Shown in pieces: positions 1 to 9,887 of a stretch of DNA of 61,243 bases. Positions within the stretch are counted from its first letter, which is position 1; each line of letters opens with the position of its first letter. Made by a program: the position numbers and the translations under genes. The stretch is from Deltaproteobacteria bacterium (GTDB lineage Bacteria; Desulfobacterota; Desulfobulbia; Desulfobulbales; Desulfurivibrionaceae). Below the pieces are notes generated by a model. That model was not told the origin of the DNA. It saw only the letters and a program-made list of their open reading frames with translations, and made no database searches. The stretch is taken from contig JAJZRO010000014.1 of the NCBI GenBank assembly GCA_021802645.1, forward strand, positions 1 through 61,243, written 5' to 3'.

Positions 1-2
1 AC

Positions 3-851
3 GGCGGCAAGGCCGAGGAGTATCTGGGACTGGGCAAGATCAAGCAGCCCGGCGTGCCCAAGATCATGGTGCCCACCACCGCCGGCACCGGCGCCGAGGT
101 GACCTTCACCGCGGTCTTCATCAACGAAAAGACCAAGTCCAAGGGCGGCATGAACGGCGACCCGCTCTATCCGGATGCCGCCCTGCTCGATCCGGCGCTC
201 ACCGTCTCCATGCCGCCGCGGGTCACCGCCATGACCGGCATCGACGCCTTGACCCACGCCCTGGAGGCCTTTGTCTCCACCCAGGCCCATCCCATCTCCA
301 ATATGTACGCCCTGGAGGCCATCGACCTCATCAGCCACAACCTCGGCATGGCCTATGCCCACGGCGGCAATATCGAAGCCCGTTCGGCCATGCTCATGGG
401 CAGCCTGCTGGCCGGCAAGGCGCTGGCCACCGCCGGCGTCGGCCTGGTACATGCCATGGCTTACCCTCTGGGCGGCATGTTTGGCATCCCGCACGGCCTG
501 GCCAATGCGGTGCTGCTGCCCTACGTCATGGAGTACAACCTGATCGGCGCGCCGGACAAGTTCGCGGTGCTGGCCGAGGTGATGGGCGCCGACGTGGCCG
601 GTCTGTCCAGCCGCCAGGCGGCCGAGGCGGCGGTGGATATTGTGTACCAGCTTAATCAGGATGTGAACATCCCCGCCACCCTGGCCGAGTTGAAGATTCC
701 GGCCAAGAAGATCCCGGAGATGGCGAGCATCGCGCTGACCGTCACCCGGCCGGTGGAGAACAATCCCCGCAAGCCGACGCTGCCGGAGGTGGTGGCGATT
801 TACGAGGCCGCCATGCGCGGCTGGGAGCATGACCATCATTGCGACCATTGA
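3..851 (+). CDS. kdnB: Iron-containing alcohol dehydrogenase, probable Kdo 8-oxidase KdnB (5' truncated)
   Basis: The open frame runs in from the window edge, so the N-terminal nucleotide-binding half is missing; the GTG at 54 is internal. What remains is the C-terminal helical metal-binding part of a group III (Fe) alcohol dehydrogenase. It has the TTAGTGAEVT stretch, the GIDALTHALEAF ligand block (Asp and His three residues later) and the two later histidines in GLVHAMAYPLGG and GIPHGLANA. The protein ends in a His-rich tail (HDHHCDH). It lies 108 bases before a KdnA-like aminotransferase. In Shewanella the KdnB/KdnA pair oxidises C8 of Kdo and then aminates it, giving 8-amino-3,8-dideoxy-manno-octulosonate for lipopolysaccharide. 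The family call is firm. The KdnB assignment rests on this neighbour, because Fe-alcohol dehydrogenases share little substrate-specific sequence. Confidence 0.8.
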   Translation, partial: GGKAEEYLGLGKIKQPGVPKIMVPTTAGTGAEVTFTAVFINEKTKSKGGMNGDPLYPDAALLDPALTVSMPPRVTAMTGIDALTHALEAFVSTQAHPISNMYALEAIDLISHNLGMAYAHGGNIEARSAMLMGSLLAGKALATAGVGLVHAMAYPLGGMFGIPHGLANAVLLPYVMEYNLIGAPDKFAVLAEVMGADVAGLSSRQAAEAAVDIVYQLNQDVNIPATLAELKIPAKKIPEMASIALTVTRPVENNPRKPTLPEVVAIYEAAMRGWEHDHHCDH

Positions 852-959
852 GCAAGGCAAACGGCAAAAGGTACAAGGCAAAAAGGGCGGGAAAGACCGC
901 AAGAGCGGCTTCAGCCGCGAAGGGATTGCGGCTCAACGGAGAAGTAAGGAGAAACGATC

Positions 960-2162
960 ATGCCTGGTTTTGAGATATTCGGCGCGGAGGAGAAGAAGGA
1001 GATTGGCGAGGTCTTGGAAACCGGCGTGCTGTTCCGCTATGAGTTTCCGGACCAGCGCCAAGGCATCTACAAGGTCCGCGAGTTCGAGGAGAAGTTCGCG
1101 GCCTACTGCGGCGTGAAGCACGGCCAGGCGGTCACCTCCGGCACCGCCGCGCTGAAAGTCGCCCTGGCCGCCCTGGGCGTCGGGCCGGGGGATGAGGTGA
1201 TCACCCAGTGCTTCACCTTTGTCGCCACCTGGGAGGCGATCTTCGATGTGGGCGCGGTGCCAGTCTTTGCCGAGGTGGACGAGACCCTCAACATGGACCC
1301 CAAGGACCTCGAAAAGAAGATCACCGCCAAGACCAAGGTGATCATCCCGGTGCACATGATGGGCGCTCCGGCCCGCATCCACGAGATCAAGGCCATTGCC
1401 GACAAACATCGTATCCCGGTGCTGGAGGATACCGCCCAGGCCTCCGGCGCGAGCCTCAATGGCAAGCGGCTCGGTTCCTTCGGCAGTTGCGGCACCTTCT
1501 CCTTCGACCCGGTGAAGACCATGACCACCGGCGAGGGCGGCATGATCATCACCAACGACGAGAAGCTCTGGCGGGCCATGAGCGAGTACCACGACCACGG
1601 CCACGACCATGCGGTGAACCCTGGCGGCCGCGGCGGCGAGGGGAGGAGCTTCATCGGCTTCAACTACCGGATGATGGAGTTGCAGGGCGCCATCGGCCTG
1701 GCCCAGCTTGCCAAGCTCGACGGGATCGTGGCGGCCCAGCAGCAGAACAAGGCCGCCATCAAGCAACTGGTGGCCAAACTCCCTGGCGTCACCTTCCGCA
1801 CCATCCTGGACGAAAAGGGCGACAATGCCTCCTTCCTCGCCTTCTTCCTGCCCAGCAGGGAAAAGGCGCAGGCAGTGAACAAGGTATTGGGCGAAAACGG
1901 CGCCGGCGCGGTCTACTTTGCCAACAACACCTGGCACTACTACCCCAAGTGGGAGCACCTGCTGGCCGGTTCGACGCTCACCAAATCCGGCTGGCCCTTC
2001 AACGAGGCGGACGGCCGCCGGCGGGTGGTGTACGATCCGGCCGCTCTGCCGCAGTCCGCCGCCATCATGGAGCGCCTCTTGGTCTATCCGGTGCCGGTGA
2101 AGCTTTCCGACGAGCGGCTGGCGCAGATCGGCGCTGCCATCGCCAAGGCCGCTGCCCTCTAA
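960..2162 (+). CDS. kdnA: DegT/DnrJ/EryC1/StrS aminotransferase, probable 8-amino-Kdo transaminase KdnA
   Basis: A 400-residue PLP-dependent sugar aminotransferase of fold type I. The Schiff-base lysine is K186 in SFDPVKTMTTGEGG, with the cofactor-phosphate block SGTAALKVAL near residue 60 and the LEDTAQASG aspartate at about 157. From memory, the N-terminus (MPGFEIFGAEEKKEI, then FRYEF) and the HDHGHD block near 211-217 closely resemble Shewanella KdnA, which transfers an amino group to 8-oxo-Kdo to make Kdo8N. The Fe-alcohol dehydrogenase immediately upstream fits the partner oxidase KdnB, and kdsB lies about 5.8 kb downstream. The start has an AAGGAG site nine bases upstream. The alternative is another nucleotide-sugar aminotransferase, but the neighbour and end sequences favour KdnA. 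Confidence 0.85.
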   Translation: MPGFEIFGAEEKKEIGEVLETGVLFRYEFPDQRQGIYKVREFEEKFAAYCGVKHGQAVTSGTAALKVALAALGVGPGDEVITQCFTFVATWEAIFDVGAVPVFAEVDETLNMDPKDLEKKITAKTKVIIPVHMMGAPARIHEIKAIADKHRIPVLEDTAQASGASLNGKRLGSFGSCGTFSFDPVKTMTTGEGGMIITNDEKLWRAMSEYHDHGHDHAVNPGGRGGEGRSFIGFNYRMMELQGAIGLAQLAKLDGIVAAQQQNKAAIKQLVAKLPGVTFRTILDEKGDNASFLAFFLPSREKAQAVNKVLGENGAGAVYFANNTWHYYPKWEHLLAGSTLTKSGWPFNEADGRRRVVYDPAALPQSAAIMERLLVYPVPVKLSDERLAQIGAAIAKAAAL

Positions 2163-2296
2163 GGGGGCGGCGGCACCCGGCAGGCGCGGGAAGCGGGGCG
2201 GTCGCTCCCCTCGCAAGAGGTTCCGACCTGCGCCTTTACGGCAAGCGGCTTCCCCGCCGCCGTAAAACCACCCTTTGCAACCACAGGGGGATGACC

Positions 2297-4969
2297 ATGC
2301 GCAAGGCAAACAGGTTGCTCACCGGCGCGCTTTTCGGCGTGCTTCTGCTGTTGGTCGGCTTCTCCGGCCGGGCGGTAGCCCAGGACCAGGTGGTGCGCGC
2401 CACCCTGGCCAACGGCCTGCGGGTCATCATCGTGGTCGACCGGCTGGCGCCGGTGGCCAGCGTGCAGGTCAACTACCTGGTCGGCTCCAACGAGACCCCG
2501 GCCGGATTCCCCGGCACCGCCCACGCCCTGGAACACATGATGTTCCGCGGCAGCCCCGGCCTTTCGGCCGATCAGCTCGCCACCATCATGGCCGCCTTGG
2601 GCGGCGCCTCCAACGCCGATACCCAGCAGACGGTGACCCAGTATTTCGTCACCACCCCGGTGGAGGAGCTGGAGGCGGCGTTGCGGGTCGAGGCGATCCG
2701 CATGGCGGGGCTCCTGGCCACCGAGGAGCTCTGGATCAAGGAACGGGGCGCCATCGAGCAGGAGGTGGCCCGCGATCTCTCCGAGCCGATGTACGTCTTC
2801 CACACCCGGCTGCTGGCTAGGGCCTTTGCCGGTACCCCTTTTGCCACCGACGCCCTGGGCGACAAGCCCTCCTTCGACCAGACCACCGGGGCGATGCTCA
2901 AGAAGTTTCATGACGAGTGGTACGGCCCCAACAACGCGATTCTCTTCATCGTCGGCGATGTGGCGCCGCAACCGACCCTGCGCATGGTGCGGCAGCTCTT
3001 CGGCGCCATTGCCAAACGGCCGCTGCCTTCGCGGCCGACCGGCACGCTCCTTCCGCTCAAGCCGGCGCAGCTCGACATGGAAACCGATCTCCCTTACGGC
3101 CTGGCGGTGGCTGCCTATCGGCTGCCCGGCTATGAGAGTGCGGACTATGCGGCCGGCCGCATCTTGGGCGATGTGCTCGACAGCCAGCGGGCCCGGCTTT
3201 ATGATCTGGTGACCGAAGGGGCGGCCCTCTCGGCCGGCTTCTCGACCGAGGAGCGGGCGCCGGCCACCTTGGGTTACGTGGCAGCCTCCTACGCAAAGGG
3301 CGGCGATGGCGCCGCGTTGGTCAAGCGGCTCCAGGCCATCATCGAAGGGTATCGGCGTCACGGCGTGCCGGCCGAGTTGGTGCAGGCGGCCAAGGCCCAG
3401 GAGATCGCCGCCGCCCAGTTCGCCAAGAATTCCACCGAGGGGCTGGCCTTTGCCTGGGCGCAGGCGGTGGCGGTGGAAGGGCGCCATTCGCCGGAGGAGG
3501 ACATCGCGGCGATCCGGCGGGTGAGCGTGACCGATGTCAATCGGGTGGCCCGGGCCTGTCTGCGCAACGGCTCCGCCATCACCGCGGTGCTCACCCCCAG
3601 GGCCGCCGGAGCGCCGGTGAGCGCCGGCGCCGCCCGCGGCAAGGAGGCCTTCGCCCCCAAGGAGGTCAAGCCGGTAGCCTTGCCGGGTTGGGCCCAGGGG
3701 CTCGCCACCCTCAAGGTGCCGGCGCCGCCGCCGGCCCCCCACGAATTCCGTTTGCCGAACGGCCTGCGTCTCCTGGTCCTGCCTTCGCAGGTCAGCCCCA
3801 CCGTCTCGCTCTATGGCGAGGTGCGCAACCGGCCGGCGATCCAGGAACCGGCCGGCAAGGAAGGGGTGGCCTCACTGCTGGCCGCGCTCTTTTCCTACGG
3901 CACCACCTCCCTTGACCGGCTTGCCTATCAGAAGGCAGTGGATGACATCGCTGCCAACGTCACCGCCGGCACCACCTTCTCCCTCCAGACCCTGACCAGC
4001 CATTTCGACCGGGGGGTGGCCCTGTTGGCCGACAATCTGCTGCATCCGGCCCTGCCTCCCCAGGCCTTCAGCGTGGTGCAGCGGGAGGCGGCCGCCGCCC
4101 TGGCCGGCGAACGGCAGAGCCCCGAATATCAGGCGCGCCACGCCCTGCTCAAGGCGCTCTTTCCGTCCGGCGACCCGGCGGTTCGGGAGGCCACCCCGGA
4201 AAGCATTGCGGCCCTGCGCCTCGACGACGTCAAGGCGTACCATCAACAGGTCTTCCGGCCCGATCTTACCACCATCGTGGTCATCGGCCGCATCACGCCC
4301 CAAGAGGCGCACCGGGTGATCGGCCGCTATTTCGGGGTCTGGCAGGCCAGCGGCCCGCCGCCTGATCTCGATCTGCCGGCGGTGCCCTTCAGCCCGCCAT
4401 CGGCTCACCTGGTCCCCGATCTCGGCCGGGTGCAGGACCGGGTGGTGCTCGCCCAGAGCGGGGAGGTCACCCGCTCCAGTGCCGACTATTACCCCCTGCA
4501 GGTGGGGATGCACGTCCTCTCCGGCGGCTTTTACGCCACCCGCTTCTTCCGGGATCTGCGGGAGGAAACCGGGCTGGTGTATACGGTGGAGGGTGCGCTC
4601 GAGGCGGGGCCCCACCGTTCGGTCCTCTCCGTGGCCTATGGCTGCGACCCCGCGAACGTCGGCAAGGCGCGAGCCCTGATCGAGCGGGATCTGCGGGCCA
4701 TGCAAGAGGAGGAGGTCACGCCGGACGAGTTGCGGCAGGCCAAAACCCTGCTGCTCCGGCAGATTCCGCTCTCCCAGGCCAGTGTCGAGGAGGTTGCCGC
4801 CCAATATCTCGCTCTGGTGCGGGATAAATTGCCGCTTGACGAGATGCAGCGGGCAGCCCGGCGGATTGTCGATATCACGGCCGGCGAGGTGAAGGCGGCC
4901 TTTGCCAGAGGGATCCGGCCCGCCGAGCTGGTGCAGGTGACCCAGGGGCCGCCGCCGCAAGGGGAATGA
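2297..4969 (+). CDS. Secreted double-domain M16 (pitrilysin-like) zinc metalloprotease
   Basis: An 890-residue protein with a hydrophobic signal peptide (about residues 8-28, cleavage near GRAVAQ). It has two M16 repeats. The first carries the inverted zinc motif HALEH at 76-80 and the later ligand glutamate in ERGAIEQEV. The second, starting near 490, has no HxxEH and is the usual non-catalytic half (the RDLREETGLVYTVE region packs over substrate). Such periplasmic proteins degrade peptides inside a clamshell chamber. ATG 2297 is preferred over ATG 2291 because the GGGGG ribosome site ends one base before 2291 but six bases before 2297. A weak GC-rich stem followed by seven T residues lies just after the stop (about 4950-4988) and may terminate transcription. 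Confidence 0.9.
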   Translation: MRKANRLLTGALFGVLLLLVGFSGRAVAQDQVVRATLANGLRVIIVVDRLAPVASVQVNYLVGSNETPAGFPGTAHALEHMMFRGSPGLSADQLATIMAALGGASNADTQQTVTQYFVTTPVEELEAALRVEAIRMAGLLATEELWIKERGAIEQEVARDLSEPMYVFHTRLLARAFAGTPFATDALGDKPSFDQTTGAMLKKFHDEWYGPNNAILFIVGDVAPQPTLRMVRQLFGAIAKRPLPSRPTGTLLPLKPAQLDMETDLPYGLAVAAYRLPGYESADYAAGRILGDVLDSQRARLYDLVTEGAALSAGFSTEERAPATLGYVAASYAKGGDGAALVKRLQAIIEGYRRHGVPAELVQAAKAQEIAAAQFAKNSTEGLAFAWAQAVAVEGRHSPEEDIAAIRRVSVTDVNRVARACLRNGSAITAVLTPRAAGAPVSAGAARGKEAFAPKEVKPVALPGWAQGLATLKVPAPPPAPHEFRLPNGLRLLVLPSQVSPTVSLYGEVRNRPAIQEPAGKEGVASLLAALFSYGTTSLDRLAYQKAVDDIAANVTAGTTFSLQTLTSHFDRGVALLADNLLHPALPPQAFSVVQREAAAALAGERQSPEYQARHALLKALFPSGDPAVREATPESIAALRLDDVKAYHQQVFRPDLTTIVVIGRITPQEAHRVIGRYFGVWQASGPPPDLDLPAVPFSPPSAHLVPDLGRVQDRVVLAQSGEVTRSSADYYPLQVGMHVLSGGFYATRFFRDLREETGLVYTVEGALEAGPHRSVLSVAYGCDPANVGKARALIERDLRAMQEEEVTPDELRQAKTLLLRQIPLSQASVEEVAAQYLALVRDKLPLDEMQRAARRIVDITAGEVKAAFARGIRPAELVQVTQGPPPQGE

Positions 4970-5028
4970 CGCCGGCGGGCTTTTTTTGATATTCTGGGGA
5001 AAGCCCTTCTTTGCCGGAAAGGAGAGCG

Positions 5029-7071
5029 ATGACCGCTCCTCACACCAACAACACGGCGGTGGATTCCCTGCTGCGGGCCTTCTGGTCCTCCGAAACCGCG
5101 GTCCTGGTGACCTTTGCCGTCATCGTCGGGCTCGGGACCGGCACCGGCACGGTCATCTTCATCCGGATGATCGCCTTGTTCACCAGCCTCTTCCAGGCCC
5201 CGAGTCATCTGCTCCCCATGCTGGGCGGAGCCTACGTCATCCTGATGCCGGCCATCGGCGGCCTGTTCGTCGGCCCGCTCGTCTATTTCGTCGCGCCGGA
5301 GGCCAAAGGACATGGGGTGCCGGAGGTGCTGACCGCTATCGCCACCAAACGCGGGCACATCCGGCCGGTGGTCGTCCTCGCCAAGGCCCTGGGTTCCGCC
5401 GTCACCATCGGCTCCGGCGGCTCGGTGGGCCGGGAAGGTCCCATCGTCCAGATCGGCTCCGCTTTAGGCTCCACCATCGGCCAGCTCTTCAAGCTGCCCG
5501 AGCGGCGCATCGTCAACCTGGTGGCCTCCGGCGCCGCCGCCGGCATCGCCGCCACCTTCAACACCCCCATCGCCGGGGTGATGTTCGCCCTGGAGGTGAT
5601 CCTGGCCGACTTCGGCATCCAGACCTTCAGCACCATCGTCATCTCCGCCATCACCGCCAGCATCGTGAGCCGTGCGGTGCTCGGCGATTATCCCGCCTTC
5701 GTGGTGCCGGCCTACACCCTGCGCAGCTATTGGGAGCTCATCCTTTACCTGGGGCTAGGCCTGGTCGCCGGCCTTGCCGCCTTCGCCTTCATGAAGCTCC
5801 TCCACCTGCTGGAGGATGGTTTCGACGCCTGGCGCATCCCGCCCTATCTGAAGCCAGCGGTTGGCGGGCTCTTTCTCGGCCTGCTGGGCTATCTGGTCCC
5901 CGACATCCTGGGCATCGGCTTTGGCACCATTCACGCCGCCCTGACCGGCCAGACCGCGCTTGTGCTGTTGTGTCTCCTCATCTTCGCCAAGATCCTCGCC
6001 ACCTCCCTCACCCTGGGCTCCGGCGCCTCGGGCGGCGTTTTCGCCCCGGCCCTCTTCATCGGCGCCATGGTCGGCGGCGCCTATGGTCATGTCGCCGGCC
6101 TGGTGCTGCCGGGCATCACCGCCCCCAGCGGCGCCTATGCCATGGTGGGCATGGCCGCCGTCTTTGCCGGGGCGGCCCGGGCCCCGATCACCGCCATCCT
6201 CATCCTCTTCGAGATGACCCAGGATTACCGGATCATCCTGCCGCTGATGTTCGCCACCGTGGTGAGCACCATCCTTGCCCAGTGGTTCGAACCGGAGAGC
6301 ATCTACACCTTCAAGCTCAAGCGTCGCGGCCTCGACGTGCGGGCCAAGAAGGACGAAAACCTGATGCGGGCCATTCTGGTGGAGGAGGCCATGACGCCGA
6401 GCAACCGCTTCACCAGCGTGCGGCCCGAGACCCCGCTCACCGACCTGCCGCGGCTCTTCCAGGTCACGGGGCATCACGGCATCATGGTCCTCGACGCCAA
6501 CGACGAGCTCTTCGGCATCGTCACCCTCACCGATCTGGAGCGGGCGATGGAGACCAACCGGATGAGCGGCACCGTGAAAGACATCTGTATCACCAGGGTG
6601 CTGACCGCCTTTCCGGACGAGACGCTGGACGAGGCCTTGCGTCATTTCGGCGCCCTCGATGTCGGCCGGGTCCCGGTGGTGGATCGGCACAACCCTCGCA
6701 AGCTGGTAGGGGTATTGCGGCGCAGCGACGTGGTCCGTGCCTATTCCCACGGCCTGGTGGACCGGCACTACCGTGAGCAGCACCTGGAGCGTTTGCGGCT
6801 GGAGACCGAAACCGGCGCGGAACTGGTGGAGATCTGCCTGCGCCTCACCGACCCCGCGGCACACCGGCAGTTGAAGGATCTGGTGCTGCCCGAAGACTGC
6901 GTGGTGGTTTCCATCCGCCGCGCCCACCGGCTGGTGATCCCCCGCGGCCACACCGAACTGCTGCCTGGCGACTGCATCATCGTGCTGGCCAAGGACGAGA
7001 GCCTGCATCAGCTCCATGCCGCCTTCCAGGGCCTTGGTGCCGGCGGGTCGGAATCGGCGGTTGAGGGTTAA
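5029..7071 (+). CDS. ClC-family chloride channel/transporter with CBS pair and TrkA-C (RCK-C) domain
   Basis: A 680-residue inner-membrane ClC protein. The anion-pathway signatures are present: GREGP with gating glutamate E136, FNTPIAGVMFALE near 178-189, and GSGASGGVFAPALFIG. After the membrane domain come two CBS motifs (about 450-580, starting at VEEAMTPSNRF) and a C-terminal TrkA-C-like domain (about 590-675), which probably sense nucleotides or ions. Two pore positions depart from E. coli ClcA. The central serine is replaced by H95 (GHGVPE), and the internal proton glutamate E203 aligns with V190. Valine there is typical of channels rather than proton antiporters. The start has GGAAAGGAG just upstream. 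The stop overlaps that of the convergent rsmJ. Confidence 0.93.
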   Translation: MTAPHTNNTAVDSLLRAFWSSETAVLVTFAVIVGLGTGTGTVIFIRMIALFTSLFQAPSHLLPMLGGAYVILMPAIGGLFVGPLVYFVAPEAKGHGVPEVLTAIATKRGHIRPVVVLAKALGSAVTIGSGGSVGREGPIVQIGSALGSTIGQLFKLPERRIVNLVASGAAAGIAATFNTPIAGVMFALEVILADFGIQTFSTIVISAITASIVSRAVLGDYPAFVVPAYTLRSYWELILYLGLGLVAGLAAFAFMKLLHLLEDGFDAWRIPPYLKPAVGGLFLGLLGYLVPDILGIGFGTIHAALTGQTALVLLCLLIFAKILATSLTLGSGASGGVFAPALFIGAMVGGAYGHVAGLVLPGITAPSGAYAMVGMAAVFAGAARAPITAILILFEMTQDYRIILPLMFATVVSTILAQWFEPESIYTFKLKRRGLDVRAKKDENLMRAILVEEAMTPSNRFTSVRPETPLTDLPRLFQVTGHHGIMVLDANDELFGIVTLTDLERAMETNRMSGTVKDICITRVLTAFPDETLDEALRHFGALDVGRVPVVDRHNPRKLVGVLRRSDVVRAYSHGLVDRHYREQHLERLRLETETGAELVEICLRLTDPAAHRQLKDLVLPEDCVVVSIRRAHRLVIPRGHTELLPGDCIIVLAKDESLHQLHAAFQGLGAGGSESAVEG

Positions 7072-7844
7072 GGAAAATAGACGTCGAAGCGGCTCGACTT
7101 GCCGGCGAGCAGCAGATCGGGTTCCCGGTCGGCAAGCGGCGGCGCCAGGCGGGGCCGCTTGACCACCACCCGTTTGGCCCCGCAGGTCATGGCGACCAGG
7201 AAGAGTTCCTCGGCATCGTGGTCGTCGCCGACCAGGGCACGCAGGAGACGCATCTCCTTCTTGGCCAGGGCATTCTTTTCCCGGTGCGGATACATGGGGT
7301 CGAGGTAGACTACCTCAGGGATGTTTTTCTGCAGGGTCTGGAGGAAACGCCGGCTGTCGCCGAGGGTGAGTCTGAGCCGGCGGCGGATGAGCGGGCCTAG
7401 TTCCTTGTCCCCCATGGCCCGCTTGATGCCGTCTTCGAGCAGGGCGAAGATCACCGGCGCGCGCTCGAACATCCGCACCTGGCAGCCCAGACAGGCGAGG
7501 ACGAAGCTGTCGCCGCCCAGCCCCGCGGTGGCGTCGAACACCGAGGGCAGATGTTTGCCGCGCACCCCCACCGCCTTGGCCACCGCCTGGTCGCGGCCGC
7601 CCCCGTGTTTGCGACGGTAGTGGGCGGCCCCGGCCAGAAAATCGGCATAGATCGGCCCCGGCGCCCCTTTGCCGGCCTGGCGCAGCTCCAACCGCTGGTC
7701 GGTGACCAGGAGCAGATAGCGGAATTCCTCGCCCTCCGCCTCGGCCAAGGGCAGGTGGAAGAGCTCGGCGAGCTGCCGGGCACGAAAAAGGAGTCCCGGC
7801 TGTTCGCAGGCAACGGCCACAATGTGGTTGGCGGTGTTGGCCAT
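7068..7844 (-). CDS. rsmJ: 16S rRNA (guanine(1516)-N(2))-methyltransferase RsmJ
   Basis: A 258-residue class I SAM methyltransferase that modifies G1516 of 16S rRNA in the small subunit. Features of the RsmJ family are the SAM loop FDATAGLGGDSFVLA, the acidic block FERAPVIFALLEDG and the catalytic DPMYPHREK. The C-terminal end has VVVKRPRLAPPLA, also typical. The only in-frame ATG that keeps the N-terminal region intact (7842-7844) lacks a clear ribosome-binding site. The gene is convergent with the ClC gene, their stop codons interlocking, and divergent from kdsB with about 100 bases between them. Confidence 0.92.
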   Translation of the reverse strand: MANTANHIVAVACEQPGLLFRARQLAELFHLPLAEAEGEEFRYLLLVTDQRLELRQAGKGAPGPIYADFLAGAAHYRRKHGGGRDQAVAKAVGVRGKHLPSVFDATAGLGGDSFVLACLGCQVRMFERAPVIFALLEDGIKRAMGDKELGPLIRRRLRLTLGDSRRFLQTLQKNIPEVVYLDPMYPHREKNALAKKEMRLLRALVGDDHDAEELFLVAMTCGAKRVVVKRPRLAPPLADREPDLLLAGKSSRFDVYFP

Positions 7845-7944
7845 GGGCAGGAAGCTGGTGATTTTCTCGGAAATGGGGTATAAAAACTCGTTTTGCGGGC
7901 AAGGCGCCCCTTTTCCTTACCATCGAACCGCAGTCGAGGCAACC

Positions 7945-8715
7945 ATGGATTCGCTCCATAAAGAGCCGCCCCAGGTGGTGGCGATCATCCCGGCCCGTTA
8001 TCATTCGAGTCGTTTCGAGGGCAAGCCGCTGGCCCACATCATGGGCCGGCCGATGATCGAGCATGTCTACCGCCGCGCCACCCAGGTGCCGCTTCTCTCC
8101 CGGGTGGTGGTGGCCACCGACGACGACCGCATCGCCGAGTGCGTTCGCGGCTTCGGCGGCGAGGTGGTGATGACCAGGCCGGATCATCCCTCCGGCACCG
8201 ACCGCCTGGCCGAGGCCGCGAGCCTGCTGGACATCGCCGAGCAGGACGTGGTGGTCAACATCCAGGGCGATCAGCCCCTCTTCGACGCCGCGGTGATCTC
8301 CCAAGTGGCCTCTCCGTTGCTGGAGGACCCCGGCCTGCCGATGGCGACCCTGATCTACCAGATCGTGCGGCCCGAGGAGATCACCGATCCCAATCACGTG
8401 AAGACCGTTTTCGACCGCCACGGCAACGCCCTCTATTTTTCCCGCTCCACCATCCCCTATCTCCGCAACCCCGAGGAGGGGATGCCGACCTACTACAAAC
8501 ACCTCGGCTTCTACGCCTACCGCAAGGGATTTCTCCTCACCTTCGTCGGCCTGCCCGAGGGGGAATGGGAGCGGTGCGAAAAGCTCGAACAGTTGCGGGC
8601 TCTGGAATACGGCTATACCATCCGCGTGGTGCTCACCGCCCACGACTCGGTGGAGGTGGACACCCCCAAGGACCTGCGGCGGGTGGAGGAACTCATCCGG
8701 GCCGGGGCGGTATGA
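7945..8715 (+). CDS. kdsB: 3-deoxy-manno-octulosonate cytidylyltransferase KdsB
   Basis: A 256-residue CMP-Kdo synthetase that activates Kdo (or Kdo8N) with CTP for lipid A core assembly in the cytoplasm. Diagnostic features are IPARYHSSRFEGKPL at the N-terminus, the VATDDDRI and RPDHPSGTDRLAEA blocks, VNIQGDQPL, and the HLGFYAYRKGFL segment. ATG 7945 has GAGG five bases upstream; the open frame extends further upstream but without similarity to the family. A TATAAA at about 7880 could be its -10 box, with only a weak -35. Because probable kdnA/kdnB lie upstream, its in vivo substrate may be 8-amino-Kdo, as described for Shewanella KdsB. Confidence 0.95.
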   Translation: MDSLHKEPPQVVAIIPARYHSSRFEGKPLAHIMGRPMIEHVYRRATQVPLLSRVVVATDDDRIAECVRGFGGEVVMTRPDHPSGTDRLAEAASLLDIAEQDVVVNIQGDQPLFDAAVISQVASPLLEDPGLPMATLIYQIVRPEEITDPNHVKTVFDRHGNALYFSRSTIPYLRNPEEGMPTYYKHLGFYAYRKGFLLTFVGLPEGEWERCEKLEQLRALEYGYTIRVVLTAHDSVEVDTPKDLRRVEELIRAGAV

Positions 8716-8720
8716 GCCCA

Positions 8721-8796
8721 GTTCCAAATCATGTGGATAACTTCGCCGCTTCGCTGCTGTCGGCTGCGCTGCGCGTTCTCCTTGTGATTTGAAACC
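8721..8796. repeat. Palindrome-ended intergenic repeat, copy A (short)
   Basis: A 76-bp element between kdsB and mdh. Its ends are near-perfect inverted repeats (GTTCCAAATCA on the left; TGATTTGAAACC on the right). Its interior carries GATAACTTCGCCGCTTCG and CGCTGCGCG, which recur in copy B at 29142-29306; the CGGCT and CTGCGCG parts also recur in copy C at 59051-59167. It looks like a shortened relative of those copies with different terminal sequence. It contains no credible gene, although one frame reads DNFAASLL, a peptide also encoded by copy B. Confidence 0.7.
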
Positions 8797-8875
8797 GGAA
8801 TGCGCGCCTTTTGACGTGTACGTTATCCAGGAATCTCAGATTCATTCGATAAGAGCAGAACAGCAAGGAGTCACT

Positions 8876-9805
<930 letters not shown>

Positions 9806-9887
9806 TATGCTAGAATGAAATCCGGCGTGGTGGCTGCCGAACGCCGCCGCGCCGGCGATGTTCCGCAACCCGCAACAAGGGGGATGG

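Noticed and set aside
1208-2290. Upstream extension of the M16 protease frame
   Set aside because: It is out-of-frame translation of kdnA; a signal peptide and ribosome site place the true start at 2297.
933-2309. Long minus-strand frame opposite kdnA
   Set aside because: It is the complement of a well-supported gene; its protein is low-complexity and matches no family.
8721-8796. Small peptides encoded by the palindrome-ended repeats (DNFAASLL type)
   Set aside because: They arise from the repeat sequence itself and change frame and length between copies.
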